From the NCBI RefSeq assembly GCF_030523985.1, contig NZ_JAUNHK010000034.1, forward strand, positions 1 to 25,206: a stretch of 25,206 nt of DNA. Direction: 5' to 3'. How positions within the stretch are numbered: position 1 is the first letter of the stretch; every line of letters begins with the position of its first letter. The position numbers and the translations under genes are program-made. Shown here in pieces: positions 8,993 to 19,415 of this stretch. A model generated the notes under the pieces. It was not told the origin of the DNA, did no database searches, and saw nothing but the letters and a program-made list of their open reading frames with translations. The stretch is from Deinococcus sp. (GTDB taxonomy: Bacteria > Deinococcota > Deinococci > Deinococcales > Deinococcaceae).

Positions 8993-9955
8993 TTAGCGCT
9001 TGGGCTTGGTGTTGACGGTCACGTTGGCGGCGGGGACAGCGGGCAGACGGCGCTCGGTGGCGGCGCTGCGAGCACCCAGCACGGTGGCCAGGATGGTCAG
9101 GCCACTGGCGAGCAGCCAGCCCAGGCCAGCATTGCGGGCAGCGATGCGGGCGGTGTCTTCAGCGACCTGAGCAACGCGGGCAGCTTGGTTCTCGACGCGG
9201 GTAATGGTCTTGCCGATGGCAGCCTGAACTTCGCGGGCCTGGGCGTCAGACAGACCCTGGTTGGTCAGGCGGGTCACGAACTGCTCGCCGGTCAGGGCGT
9301 TCTGAATGTACTCGGTGCGGGCCTTGGCGAAGTCCACGATGGTGGTCAGGTCCTGGTCACCCAGGTCGTACTGGGCACGGCGGATAATGCCACGCACCAC
9401 GTTGCCCGTCGCCGCCACTTGCTCGCGGTTCAGGGTGGGGCTGTTGTCGGCAATCAGGGCTTCCAGGTCTTCCTGGCTCAGGTTGCCCAGGACGTTCTGG
9501 GCGTTGGGGTCTTGGGCCACGGCTGCGCCCGTCGCCGCCGCTGTGGTCGCGGCACCGCTCAGCACGGTGGTGGCGGCGTTGGTCGCTGCGCCCAGGACAC
9601 GGGTGGCGCTGTTCACGGCAAACAGGGTGCTCGCCAGGATCAGCAGGCCCGCCGTGACCAGACCGGTCAGGGTGGCGTCGTCGTGGGTCATGGCGGCCAG
9701 GCCGTCGCTGTTGTGGGTGGCGGGCGCACTGGCGCGGACAGCCACCAGACCGGCCGCGTAAGCGCCGACCAGAGCAGCGATGGCGCTCCAAATTGCCGCA
9801 GCAATGCCGACACCAGTCAGGGAAAGGCCAGTCAAGGCGGTGATCACGGTGCCCAGGGCAATGAGGGTCAAGGTCGTGACGACCCCCATGACCAGGCCGG
9901 CGAGAATGCCGCGCCAGGACAGGCGTTGAGAGAGACGGTCAGCGTTCAAGGTCAT
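8993..9955 (-). CDS. Membrane protein of unknown function with coiled amphipathic middle region
   Basis: The 320-residue product has three N-terminal hydrophobic segments (about 17-40, 48-73, 94-116), a long alanine/threonine-rich then charged helical region (about 117-272), and a fourth hydrophobic segment (about 276-295) before a basic tail ending KPKR. The middle region includes LSQEDLEALIADNSPTLNRE and a glutamine/arginine-rich helix (RVENQAARVAQVAEDTARIA), which could form a coiled coil. I do not recognise a characterised family. The ATG follows an excellent Shine-Dalgarno (GGAGG, about 7 bases upstream), unlike the leaderless genes nearby, so it has a true 5' leader. It is divergent from the leuA leader and convergent with the SWIM gene, and ends at a hairpin. 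Codon use is strongly biased to C/G third positions, which suggests good expression. Confidence 0.8.
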   Translation of the reverse strand: MTLNADRLSQRLSWRGILAGLVMGVVTTLTLIALGTVITALTGLSLTGVGIAAAIWSAIAALVGAYAAGLVAVRASAPATHNSDGLAAMTHDDATLTGLVTAGLLILASTLFAVNSATRVLGAATNAATTVLSGAATTAAATGAAVAQDPNAQNVLGNLSQEDLEALIADNSPTLNREQVAATGNVVRGIIRRAQYDLGDQDLTTIVDFAKARTEYIQNALTGEQFVTRLTNQGLSDAQAREVQAAIGKTITRVENQAARVAQVAEDTARIAARNAGLGWLLASGLTILATVLGARSAATERRLPAVPAANVTVNTKPKR

Positions 9956-10219
9956 AATTTTTCCTCCGTATGAGAACTCAGGGCATCTTGCTCGAACGAG
10001 CGCTATCAGGTATCCTGCAAGGAATCACCGACAACTCCAGCGACTTGAGTGTAGCCGCCTGCTATCCTCGAGAACTCTCTGACGCCCCGTTTGCGGGCAT
10101 CAATGGCACTCTAAGTGATATTTCTCGCTGAGCCTTGCACAAGGAGTTAATGTCAAACTCATAAAATGTTTTTCTGGCCTCACCCATAGACAACTCGGCT
10201 CGCGTTTCGTCTCCCCGCT
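9956..10219. other. Divergent intergenic region between the membrane-protein gene and the leuA leader
   Basis: No plausible coding region is seen. On the minus strand, TTGTGC and TATCAC (around 10120-10142) with a 16-base spacer could be a promoter giving a leader of about 150 bases for the membrane-protein gene. On the plus strand TTGCAC (10135-10140) is a possible -35. Small inverted repeats are GCTCGAACGAGC (9990-10001), CCCG-TTTG-CGGG near 10085-10096 and CCTTGCACAAGG (10133-10144). The stretch 10140-10175 is AT-rich compared with its surroundings. None of these can be assigned with confidence. Confidence 0.4.
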
Positions 10220-10225
10220 TACACT
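10220..10225 (+). promoter_or_regulatory. -10 element for the leuA leader transcript
   Basis: TACACT lies exactly 6 bases before the ATG of the leader peptide at 10232, the same spacing seen before several leaderless genes here. There is no Shine-Dalgarno before that ATG. No convincing -35 is seen. Confidence 0.55.
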
Positions 10226-10231
10226 GATTGC

Positions 10232-10279
10232 ATGCAAGCAAACGGCCTGCTTCTTCTTAGCCTTCCTCCGGTGGAGTGA
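10232..10279 (+). CDS. leuA leader peptide (attenuator peptide)
   Basis: A 15-codon open frame reads MQANGLLLLSLPPVE, with four leucine codons in a row (CTG CTT CTT CTT, 10247-10258) and a fifth at 10262-10264. It lies directly upstream of a Rho-independent hairpin and the leucine-biosynthesis gene leuA. This is the classic layout of amino-acid attenuation: ribosomes short of charged leucyl-tRNA pause at the leucine run and change the folding of the nascent RNA. The peptide appears to be started from a leaderless AUG, since TACACT lies 6 bases upstream and no Shine-Dalgarno exists. It is too short for standard gene calling. Confidence comes from codon content, position and the matched hairpins. 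Confidence 0.85.
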   Translation: MQANGLLLLSLPPVE

Positions 10280-10317
10280 ACGGCTGACCCAGGCCCGTGC
10301 CCAGACCCCCGGAGGAA
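10263..10317 (+). promoter_or_regulatory. Predicted antiterminator pairing of the leuA attenuator
   Basis: TTCCTCCGG (10263-10271), inside the distal part of the leader frame, is perfectly complementary to CCGGAGGAA (10309-10317), which overlaps most of the 5' arm of the terminator. The two foldings are therefore exclusive. A ribosome finishing at the stop codon (10277) would cover 10263-10271 and let the terminator form. One halted at the first leucine codon would leave it free to pair and prevent termination. A further pairing, GGCCTG (10244-10249) with CAGGCC (10290-10295), may help set timing. Confidence 0.65.
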
Positions 10318-10342
10318 CCAGACCTTCCGGGGGAGTTTTTTT
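10306..10342 (+). terminator. Attenuator terminator in the leuA leader
   Basis: CCCCCGGAGG (10306-10315) pairs with CCTTCCGGGGG (10323-10333) in a 10-pair stem with one G-U wobble and an 8-base loop, followed by AG and seven T (10336-10342). It stands 20 bases before the leuA start, after the leader-peptide stop, so it can only act as a conditional terminator of leuA. Confidence 0.88.
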
Positions 10343-10362
10343 GACGCCAAGGAGTGACCGAC

Positions 10363-11919
<1,557 letters not shown>

Positions 11920-11942
11920 TTCCTGCCGCGTGACCGGATGAA

Positions 11943-11969
11943 GCAGGGGCCACGGCCTCTGCTTTTTTT
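11943..11969 (+). terminator. Intrinsic terminator of leuA
   Basis: GCAGGGGCC and GGCCTCTGC (within 11943-11962) form a stem of up to nine pairs with one wobble and a tight loop, followed by seven T (11963-11969). It begins 24 bases after the leuA stop. Confidence 0.85.
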
Positions 11970-11980
11970 GTTCCCCAGTC

Positions 11981-11986
11981 TAGACT
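11981..11986 (+). promoter_or_regulatory. Leaderless -10 of the ABM-family gene
   Basis: TAGACT is followed by 6 bases and the ATG at 11993. The TAG is in frame with the ATG, so no longer N-terminus is possible. It begins 12 bases after the leuA terminator T-run. Confidence 0.55.
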
Positions 11987-11992
11987 CACGCC

Positions 11993-12316
11993 ATGAACAC
12001 GCCCACCTCCGGCCCCGTTCTCGAAATCGCCATGCTTCAGGTGCGGCCCGGTCAGACCGCCGACTTTGAGGCCGCTTTTGCCCAGGCGCGGCGCATCATC
12101 GCCTCCATGCTGGGGCACCAGCGCCACGAACTCCAGAAGTGCCTGGAAGACGACCACAAATACGCCCTGCTGGTCTGGTGGGACAGCCTTGAAGCCCACA
12201 CCGTCGGATTTCGGGGCAGCACCGAATACGGGCATTGGCGGGCGCTGCTGCACCACTTCTACGACCCGTTTCCGACGGTAGAGCATTTTGTCAGTGTGAC
12301 GGGCCAAACGAACTGA
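11993..12316 (+). CDS. ABM-fold (antibiotic biosynthesis monooxygenase family) protein
   Basis: The 107-residue product has the typical size and pattern of the ABM family, a dimeric alpha/beta ferredoxin-like fold: an N-terminal strand VLEIAMLQVRPGQTADFEAAF, a helix, the central HQRHELQKCLEDDHKYALLV strand pair, and the WWDSLEAHTVGFRGSTEYGHW helix ending in VEHF. Members include quinol monooxygenases, haem-degrading enzymes and stress proteins. No haem-ligand assignment can be made. The gene has its own leaderless promoter and ends 3 bases from the convergent stop of the ABC-F gene. Family fairly sure; substrate unknown. Confidence 0.78.
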   Translation: MNTPTSGPVLEIAMLQVRPGQTADFEAAFAQARRIIASMLGHQRHELQKCLEDDHKYALLVWWDSLEAHTVGFRGSTEYGHWRALLHHFYDPFPTVEHFVSVTGQTN

Positions 12317-12319
12317 ACC

Positions 12320-14212
<1,893 letters not shown>

Positions 14213-14219
14213 AAAGCCG

Positions 14220-14225
14220 AGTATA
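14220..14225 (-). promoter_or_regulatory. Leaderless -10 of the ABC-F gene
   Basis: On the minus strand TATACT (14225 down to 14220) is followed by 7 bases and the GTG at 14212. It is the closest match to consensus TATAAT among the leaderless -10 elements in the window. The -35 would fall at about 14243-14248, overlapping that of the divergent FecR-domain gene. Confidence 0.6.
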
Positions 14226-14267
14226 CCCACAGCTGAGAATTGACACGAAAATGAAAGAAAGTTCTCG

Positions 14268-14273
14268 TAAACT
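14268..14273 (+). promoter_or_regulatory. Leaderless -10 of the FecR-domain gene
   Basis: TAAACT is followed by 7 bases and the ATG at 14281. A TTGACA lies at 14240-14245, but its spacing to this hexamer (22 bases) is too long for a normal promoter. Confidence 0.5.
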
Positions 14274-14280
14274 GAACCTG

Positions 14281-15897
14281 ATGCGCGGCCCCGCTCCTGC
14301 TTTTCCTTTTTCTCCTTTCATAAACCAGAAGTGGGGTGCTTTGCTGTGCGGGCTGATGCTGCTGTGCAGTGCGCCGAGTGCGGCACAGAACGCGGGGGGA
14401 GCGGGCAACTTTTCCATCACCGAAGTCAACGGGCGGGCCGAGCAGCAGGGGACGGGCGGCACCTGGCAGGCTCTGTCGCCCAACGCCGTCCTGGGAACGG
14501 GCCTGCGTACCGGCACGGGCCGCGTGATGCTGCGCAGCGGAAACACCCGACTGCTGGTCGGCAGTGCCTCGCGGCTGCGGGTCTATCAGCAGGAACCCGA
14601 CTTTCAGGAAGGCCAGTTTCTCTATGAGGGCACGGGCAGCTTTTTCGCCCTGGGCTGGCACATGAACCTCGATACGGCGGGTCGTGTGCGGGTGGATCTG
14701 TCGCCCGCAACCAGCGCCCCCCGCGTGGCTGTGCTGCAAGGCCGGGCACGCTTCTCGAACGGCACCCGCACCTTCTGGGCCAAAGCGGGCGAACAGGTAT
14801 CGCTCAAAACTGGTCAGGTGTCCGCCTTCAGCGAGACCGACCCCTGGTATCTGGCGCAGTTCGTGGAACCGGGCGCTGCCACCATTGAGGCCTTGCGCGG
14901 GCAGGTGCAGGTACGCAGCGGCAACGCCACCCGCGCCGCCGAACGGGGCCGGGGGCTGTCGGCGGGCGACAGCGTGACCACCGGGGCCGCCGCCTGGGTC
15001 GAAATCGGGTTTACCGGGGGCGGCTACCTGCGCCTGACCGAACTCGGCGAGCTGAATGTGGTTTCGGTGGACAAGACGGCGCGGGGCCGCGAGGTCACCC
15101 TGCGCCTGCTGCGCGGCAGTGCCTGGAACGTGGTGGAAAAGGGACAGGGCGGCTACCGCATCACCACGCCCGTCGTCAGCACCGCCGTGCGCGGCACCAC
15201 CTTCCGGGTGGACGCCAGCGGCATGGTCAAGGTCTTCGAGGGCCGGGTCGAAGTGCCGAGCGAAGGAAACGTGACCCTGGAAGCCGGAAGCCAGAAGAAG
15301 CCCGGCGAAGCCACCCAGCCCCTGCAACCCGACGAAATCGACCGCCTGAACATGGAACTCGACCGCGAACGTGCCCAGCCCCTCACCCTTCAGGTGCAGA
15401 CGTTCGCCCCCGGACAGCCCCGGCTTACGTCGCAGCGTGAACTGACCCTCTTTACCCGCAGTCTGCCCGGCAGCGACGTGGATGTGCAGGTCGGTGAGCA
15501 GCGCCTTCGGCTGAAGGCGGACGGCGACAGCGGCATCTACCGTCTGCCCACCGACTTTGCGCTTCCTGAAGGGCGGCAGCAGCTGACCGTCACGACGCGG
15601 CGCTACGAACAGGTGCAGCAACGGCGCGTGTGGGTGCGTATCGACCGCACGGCCCCTGTCTTGACCGACCTCAAGCGCGAGCAGCGGGGCCGGGTCCTGG
15701 AGCTGACCGGAGAAGTGCAGGATCAGCCCGGACAGCGCACCGAACTGACCGTCACGCTGCCGGACGGCCGGGTGCAGACCCGCTGGCTGCCGAGCGGTCC
15801 TTTCCGCGTGGTGCTGCCCGCCCCAAATACTCCGGGCGCAGTGGGGTTGACCGCCCGCGACCCGGCTGGGAACGAGGAACATGTTTCACTTCCATGA
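14281..15897 (+). CDS. Secreted FecR-domain protein with C-terminal Ig-like region
   Basis: From the ATG at 14281 the product is 538 residues. Residues 17-35 form a signal peptide (GALLCGLMLLCSAPSAA), preceded by an unusually long polar start. Two FecR-like beta-roll units are visible, about 43-170 and 195-315. The second has the family signature order GDSVTTGAAAWVEIGF, LLRGSAWNVVEKGQGGYRI and TTPVVSTAVRGTTFRV followed by KVFEGRVEV. Residues about 345-538 look like Ig-type strands (TLQVQTFAPGQPRL, RTAPVLTDL). FecR domains outside iron transport are common in envelope-stress and signalling loci, often beside CHASE2 sensors, as here: the next gene overlaps by 17 bases. The start is chosen over the ATG at 14251, which would sit upstream of the -10. 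A role as periplasmic partner of the cyclase is inference. Confidence 0.85.
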   Translation: MRGPAPAFPFSPFINQKWGALLCGLMLLCSAPSAAQNAGGAGNFSITEVNGRAEQQGTGGTWQALSPNAVLGTGLRTGTGRVMLRSGNTRLLVGSASRLRVYQQEPDFQEGQFLYEGTGSFFALGWHMNLDTAGRVRVDLSPATSAPRVAVLQGRARFSNGTRTFWAKAGEQVSLKTGQVSAFSETDPWYLAQFVEPGAATIEALRGQVQVRSGNATRAAERGRGLSAGDSVTTGAAAWVEIGFTGGGYLRLTELGELNVVSVDKTARGREVTLRLLRGSAWNVVEKGQGGYRITTPVVSTAVRGTTFRVDASGMVKVFEGRVEVPSEGNVTLEAGSQKKPGEATQPLQPDEIDRLNMELDRERAQPLTLQVQTFAPGQPRLTSQRELTLFTRSLPGSDVDVQVGEQRLRLKADGDSGIYRLPTDFALPEGRQQLTVTTRRYEQVQQRRVWVRIDRTAPVLTDLKREQRGRVLELTGEVQDQPGQRTELTVTLPDGRVQTRWLPSGPFRVVLPAPNTPGAVGLTARDPAGNEEHVSLP

Positions 15898-17359
15898 ACG
15901 CCCACTGCGGCGCTATACGCTGCCGCTGGCGCTGCTGCTGGGGGCTGGCCTGGGCCTGTTGCTGCCCTCCAACCCCCGACTCGAAAATGCCCTGAACCGC
16001 AGTCATCCCTCGGCACTCGACCCCCGGCTGCTGCTCGTCAGGATTGACGACGCCACGCTGACCGACTACGGCCTGCTGCACCAGTGGCCGCGCCAGCTCT
16101 ATGTACAGGCCATCGATACCCTTGAGCAGGCGGGAGCCGCTGTCATCGGGCTGGACGTGGTGCTGAGTCCGACCAGCGACCAGAACGCCGAGTTGCAGCG
16201 AGCCTTCAGCCTACCGAATCTGGTGCTGGCGACGGCTCCGGGCGACACCCGCAATGGCCTTTACTCCGACTGGAAGGCCACCACCGGGGTCAGTGCCCTC
16301 AACAACGGCGGCGGCGCGGTGCGGCAGTTCCAGACCGCCTACGCCACCGGCAGCGACCCTGCCGCCTCGGCCCACCTGACCCCCAGTTTCGCCCGGCAGG
16401 TGGCGGCCCAAGCTGGTCATTCCGTGCCGCTCGATACCCAGCCGCATCTGCTGCGCTACACCCCGACCGAGGCGATGGAAGTCCAGACGGTCTCTTTCCG
16501 CGACCTCTTGAGTGGCAACGTGCGCTACGCCGACTTGCAGGGCCGCATCGTCCTGATCGGGCAGGACGCCAGCGGCGTGGCTGGGCTGCAACTGCCGGAC
16601 ATAGACGGGCGGAGCGTGTCGGGCCTGACCCTCCAGGCCAGAGCGGTGTCCAGCCTGATGAACCCGCCCTTCCGCTTCCTGCCGCAGTGGGTGACGGTGC
16701 TGCTGTGCGCCGCCCTGGCCGGACTGGCGGTGCTGCTCGGTGGTCTGTGGGCCTACGCCCTGGCCGCCCTGACCCTGCTGACCTCGGTCATCCTCTGGAA
16801 GTTCGATGTGGTGTTTCCGGGGGTCACCGTTTCGTTGGCGGCGATTCTGGCGGCCTCTCTCCTCGCCTTCGAGCGCTGGTGGCAGTTGCGAACCCTGCGG
16901 GTGCGTGACCAGTTGACCGGACTGGGCAACCGCCTCGCCTTTACCCGCGCGGTCGAACGGCGCTGGCTGGCCCGCCGGGAACAACCCTTCGCCCTCGCCC
17001 TGGTGGACCTCAGCGGCCTGCGCCGGGTCAACGACGCCCTGGGCCGCCCCACCGGAGACGCCCTGCTGCGCGAAGTGGCGTCGCGCTTGCAACGAACCAA
17101 GCGCCGCAACGACCTGGTCTTCCGCTGGGGCGGCGACGAATTCGCCCTGCTGCTCGACCAGGTCGGGGAAAGCGACCTTCAGGCCCGCAGCCAGGCCATC
17201 GAGCAGGCGTTGACATCACTCAGCGCCGGGCAGATTCCGGTGTGGGCGAATGTCGGCCTGGCGTCCTCCGCCGGGGAACTGCTTTCCGCGAACGAACTGA
17301 TAGAGGCCGCCAGCCGCCAGCGTTACCGCGCCAAGTACCAGCGGGTGCAAGAAGGCTGA
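15881..17359 (+). CDS. CHASE2-domain diguanylate cyclase
   Basis: Diguanylate cyclases make the messenger cyclic di-GMP from GTP. The 492-residue protein has a transmembrane segment (about 12-30), an extracytoplasmic CHASE2 sensor domain (about 40-255; DPRLLLVRIDDATLTDYG and GAAVIGLDVVLSP are typical), three further transmembrane helices (about 260-332), and a cytoplasmic GGDEF domain (about 335-490). The entry motif RDQLTGLGNRLAF is present. The active-site loop GGDEF is intact at 417-421, and RRND a few residues before it fits the RxxD inhibitory site. The start overlaps the FecR-domain gene by 17 bases and has GAGG about 3-6 bases upstream, so translation is probably coupled. The ligand sensed is unknown; the overlapping FecR protein is a natural candidate partner. 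Confidence 0.92.
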   Translation: MFHFHERPLRRYTLPLALLLGAGLGLLLPSNPRLENALNRSHPSALDPRLLLVRIDDATLTDYGLLHQWPRQLYVQAIDTLEQAGAAVIGLDVVLSPTSDQNAELQRAFSLPNLVLATAPGDTRNGLYSDWKATTGVSALNNGGGAVRQFQTAYATGSDPAASAHLTPSFARQVAAQAGHSVPLDTQPHLLRYTPTEAMEVQTVSFRDLLSGNVRYADLQGRIVLIGQDASGVAGLQLPDIDGRSVSGLTLQARAVSSLMNPPFRFLPQWVTVLLCAALAGLAVLLGGLWAYALAALTLLTSVILWKFDVVFPGVTVSLAAILAASLLAFERWWQLRTLRVRDQLTGLGNRLAFTRAVERRWLARREQPFALALVDLSGLRRVNDALGRPTGDALLREVASRLQRTKRRNDLVFRWGGDEFALLLDQVGESDLQARSQAIEQALTSLSAGQIPVWANVGLASSAGELLSANELIEAASRQRYRAKYQRVQEG

Positions 17360-17374
17360 GGGGATGCCTCCCCT
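17359..17374. terminator. Hairpin between convergent cyclase and manganese-transporter genes
   Basis: AGGGGA-TGCC-TCCCCT is a perfect 6-base stem with a 4-base loop. It overlaps the last base of the cyclase stop codon on one side and the transporter stop codon on the other. It lacks a T-run, so terminator function is uncertain. Confidence 0.35.
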
Positions 17375-18662
17375 AACGCCCACCCAGCAGTCCCCAAAGC
17401 AAAAACACGTTCAGCGCGATAATCAGGGCGGCGACCGCCCAGCCGAGCACCGCCACCGGACGCGAAGCCGTCAAAACGCCCATGAGATCGCGGCGACGGC
17501 TGAAGACCAGCAGCGGCACCAGCGCGAACGGCACGCCGAAACTCAGGACAACTTGCGACAGAATCAGCACCTGCGTGGTGTCTAGCCCCAGCAGAATGAC
17601 GACGAACGCGGGCAGCATGGTGACGGTGCGCCGCAGCCACAGCGGAATGCGGAAGCCGACGAAGCCCTGCATAATCACGTCGCCCGCCATGGTGCCCACC
17701 GCCGAGCTGCTCAGGCCGCTCGCCAGCAGCGCCAATGCAAACAGCACCGAGGCAGCGGACCCCAGCAGCGGAGTCAGCGTCTGATAAGCCACCGTCAAGT
17801 CACCCGCGCCCTCCAGATTCTTGCCGTGAAAAGTCGCCGCCGCTGCCGCCAGCATGCTCATGTTGACGAGTCCGGCCAGGCCCATCGCCCCGACCACGTC
17901 CACCAGATTCAGCCGCGCCAGGCGCCGCTTTTCCTCGTCGTTGCGGGTACGGATACGGCGCTGGGTCAGGGCCGAGTGCAGGTAGATGACGTGCGGCATG
18001 ACCGTCGCCCCGATGATGCCCACCGCCAGATACACGCTGCTGCGCTCTGGAAAGTGAGGGATGAAGCCAGCGCCCAGCGCCGCCAGTTCGGGCCGCGCCA
18101 GCACCAACTGGGCGAGGTAAGAAACGCCGATGACGAGCACGAAAGCACCGATGACCAGTTCGAGCGGACGGGTGCCGCGCTTTTGCAGGCTCAGGAGCCA
18201 GAAGGTGATGACGCCCGTGACCACTGCGCCCCAAATCATCGGCAGGCCCGTGAGCAGATGAATGGCGAGGGCCGCTCCCAGAAACTCGGCCAGGTCGGTC
18301 GCCATCGCCACCAGTTCGGCCTGGACCCAGTAGAAGCGGCTGACCGGTTTGGGCCACTGTTCACGCACCAGTTCGGGCAGGTTGCGCCCACTAGCGATGC
18401 CGAGCCGGGCACTGAGGTTCTGAATCAGCATCGCCATCAGGTTGGCGGCGAGGATCACCCACAGCAGCGCGTAGCCGTATGTCGCGCCGCCTTCGATATT
18501 GGTGGCGAAATTGCCGGGGTCCATGTACGCCACCGAAGCGACCACCGCCGGGCCGATGAAGGGCACGATACGGTTCCACTTTCTCCCCGTATTCCCCGTA
18601 CCGCTCAGCAGCGGAGCCGCCTGATCATCGGGTTGCTGGTCGGGCACAGAAGAAAAGGACAT
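17373..18662 (-). CDS. mntH: Nramp-family manganese transporter
   Basis: Nramp proteins import Mn2+ (and other divalent metals) by proton-coupled transport across the inner membrane. High Mn import is linked to oxidative-stress and radiation resistance in Deinococcus. The 429-residue product has about 11 hydrophobic helices. The metal site is visible: DPGN in helix 1 (D48, N51) and MPH in helix 6 (M222, H224). The conserved GNxPELxxE segment appears as GRNLPELVREQ at about 92-102. The ATG at 18662 is fixed by an in-frame TAA four codons upstream on the minus strand and by a TAAAAT -10 six bases before it. A DtxR/MntR-like palindrome overlaps the promoter. The sequence is very close to, but not the same as, the crystallised D. 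radiodurans Nramp as I remember it. Confidence 0.95.
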   Translation of the reverse strand: MSFSSVPDQQPDDQAAPLLSGTGNTGRKWNRIVPFIGPAVVASVAYMDPGNFATNIEGGATYGYALLWVILAANLMAMLIQNLSARLGIASGRNLPELVREQWPKPVSRFYWVQAELVAMATDLAEFLGAALAIHLLTGLPMIWGAVVTGVITFWLLSLQKRGTRPLELVIGAFVLVIGVSYLAQLVLARPELAALGAGFIPHFPERSSVYLAVGIIGATVMPHVIYLHSALTQRRIRTRNDEEKRRLARLNLVDVVGAMGLAGLVNMSMLAAAAATFHGKNLEGAGDLTVAYQTLTPLLGSAASVLFALALLASGLSSSAVGTMAGDVIMQGFVGFRIPLWLRRTVTMLPAFVVILLGLDTTQVLILSQVVLSFGVPFALVPLLVFSRRRDLMGVLTASRPVAVLGWAVAALIIALNVFLLWGLLGGR

Positions 18663-18668
18663 GGGGTG

Positions 18669-18674
18669 ATTTTA
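18669..18674 (-). promoter_or_regulatory. Leaderless -10 of the manganese-transporter gene
   Basis: On the minus strand TAAAAT lies exactly 6 bases before the ATG. TAGATA at 18692-18697 (minus strand), with a 17-base spacer, matches four of six bases of the -35 consensus. Confidence 0.65.
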
Positions 18675-18687
18675 GGCATAACTAAAA
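18670..18687 (-). promoter_or_regulatory. Candidate DtxR/MntR operator of the manganese-transporter gene
   Basis: TTTTAGGCATAACTAAAA has 6-base inverted arms (TTTTAG, CTAAAA) around a 6-base centre and resembles the AT-rich, TAGG-containing operators of the DtxR/MntR family. It covers the -10 element, so a bound repressor would block polymerase. Mn-dependent repression of Nramp genes by DtxR/MntR proteins is established, including in D. radiodurans. Assignment of this exact site is inference. Confidence 0.6.
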
Positions 18688-18822
18688 AAATTATCTATCC
18701 CTCCTCAAATGCGCCCAGGTCCTAAGACTTCATCAGCTTGGCCCCCCCCTCGTCATCTGGTTTTCAGAGTCGGGGCACATACTGACGGCGAAAGGGGCGA
18801 ACGTTGCCCCAGGAGGAACACT

Positions 18823-19353
18823 GTGAAAACTCAACTGACCCTGGCCCTGCTGGCCCTGACTGCCTTTTCCGCTCAAGCGGCGACCACCCAGACGGCGAAA
18901 CCCGCCCAGACCAAGCCCTCGCCCATCAAGCTGACGGCGTACACCTACACGGTCGGGACGACCACCGACGCGAGCGGCAAAAAAGTCGAGCGCCTGGCCG
19001 ACGCTGCTGGCAAGGGCGCCCTGCCCGGTAGCCTGCTGCAAATGACCCAGAAGGTCCAGAATGTCAGCACCGGCAGCGTGCGCGGCCTGCGCCTGAACAT
19101 GCGCGTGGACCCGGCCACCACCTACCAGACCTCCAACTGCGACGTGGCCCGCGTCAACACGCTGTTCTCCGCCGACGGGGGCAAGACCTTCGCCGCCAAG
19201 CCGACCAAGACCGTCACCGTGACCGAAAACGGCAAATCGGTGCAAAAGACCGTGCCCGCCCTGCCCAGCGAGTACACCAACCTGCGCTGGGAGCTGCCCG
19301 ACATGAACGCCGGACAGACCTTCAACTGCAACCTGCGCGTCAAGGTGAAGTAA
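18823..19353 (+). CDS. Small secreted protein of unknown function
   Basis: The 176-residue product starts at GTG after AGGAGG (18811-18816, 6-base spacing). Residues 1-19 form a signal peptide ending SAQA, a good signal peptidase I site. The mature part begins threonine/lysine-rich, then reads as beta strands (LTAYTYTVGTTTD, LRLNMRVDPATTYQTSNC). The only two cysteines lie in TSNCDVARV and TFNCNLRV and may form a disulfide. LQMTQKVQNVSTGSVRGL resembles repeat domains of secreted adhesin-like proteins, but I do not recognise a specific family. It is divergent from the manganese-transporter gene, with 160 bases between the start codons, and ends at a strong terminator. Existence as a secreted protein is well supported; function is unknown. 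Confidence 0.8.
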   Translation: MKTQLTLALLALTAFSAQAATTQTAKPAQTKPSPIKLTAYTYTVGTTTDASGKKVERLADAAGKGALPGSLLQMTQKVQNVSTGSVRGLRLNMRVDPATTYQTSNCDVARVNTLFSADGGKTFAAKPTKTVTVTENGKSVQKTVPALPSEYTNLRWELPDMNAGQTFNCNLRVKVK

Positions 19354-19377
19354 CCGCCTGAAGGTTTAACCGTTAGC

Positions 19378-19415
19378 GCCGCCAGTTTCCGCCGAGGGAC
19401 TGGCGGCTGGCTTTT
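19378..19415 (+). terminator. Intrinsic terminator after the secreted-protein gene
   Basis: GCCGCCAGT (19378-19386) and ACTGGCGGC (19399-19407) form a perfect 9-base stem with a 12-base loop, followed by TGGCTTTT. Confidence 0.75.

Noticed and set aside
10148..10164. TAATGTCAAACTCATAA, resembling the Deinococcus radiation/desiccation response motif bound by DdrO.
   Set aside because: It matches about 12 of 17 positions of the consensus I recall, but the central TTGA is lost and neither leuA nor the divergent gene is a known member of that regulon.
14240..14273. TTGACA plus TAAACT as a standard -35/-10 promoter for the FecR-domain gene.
   Set aside because: The spacer is 22 bases, well beyond the usual 16-19.
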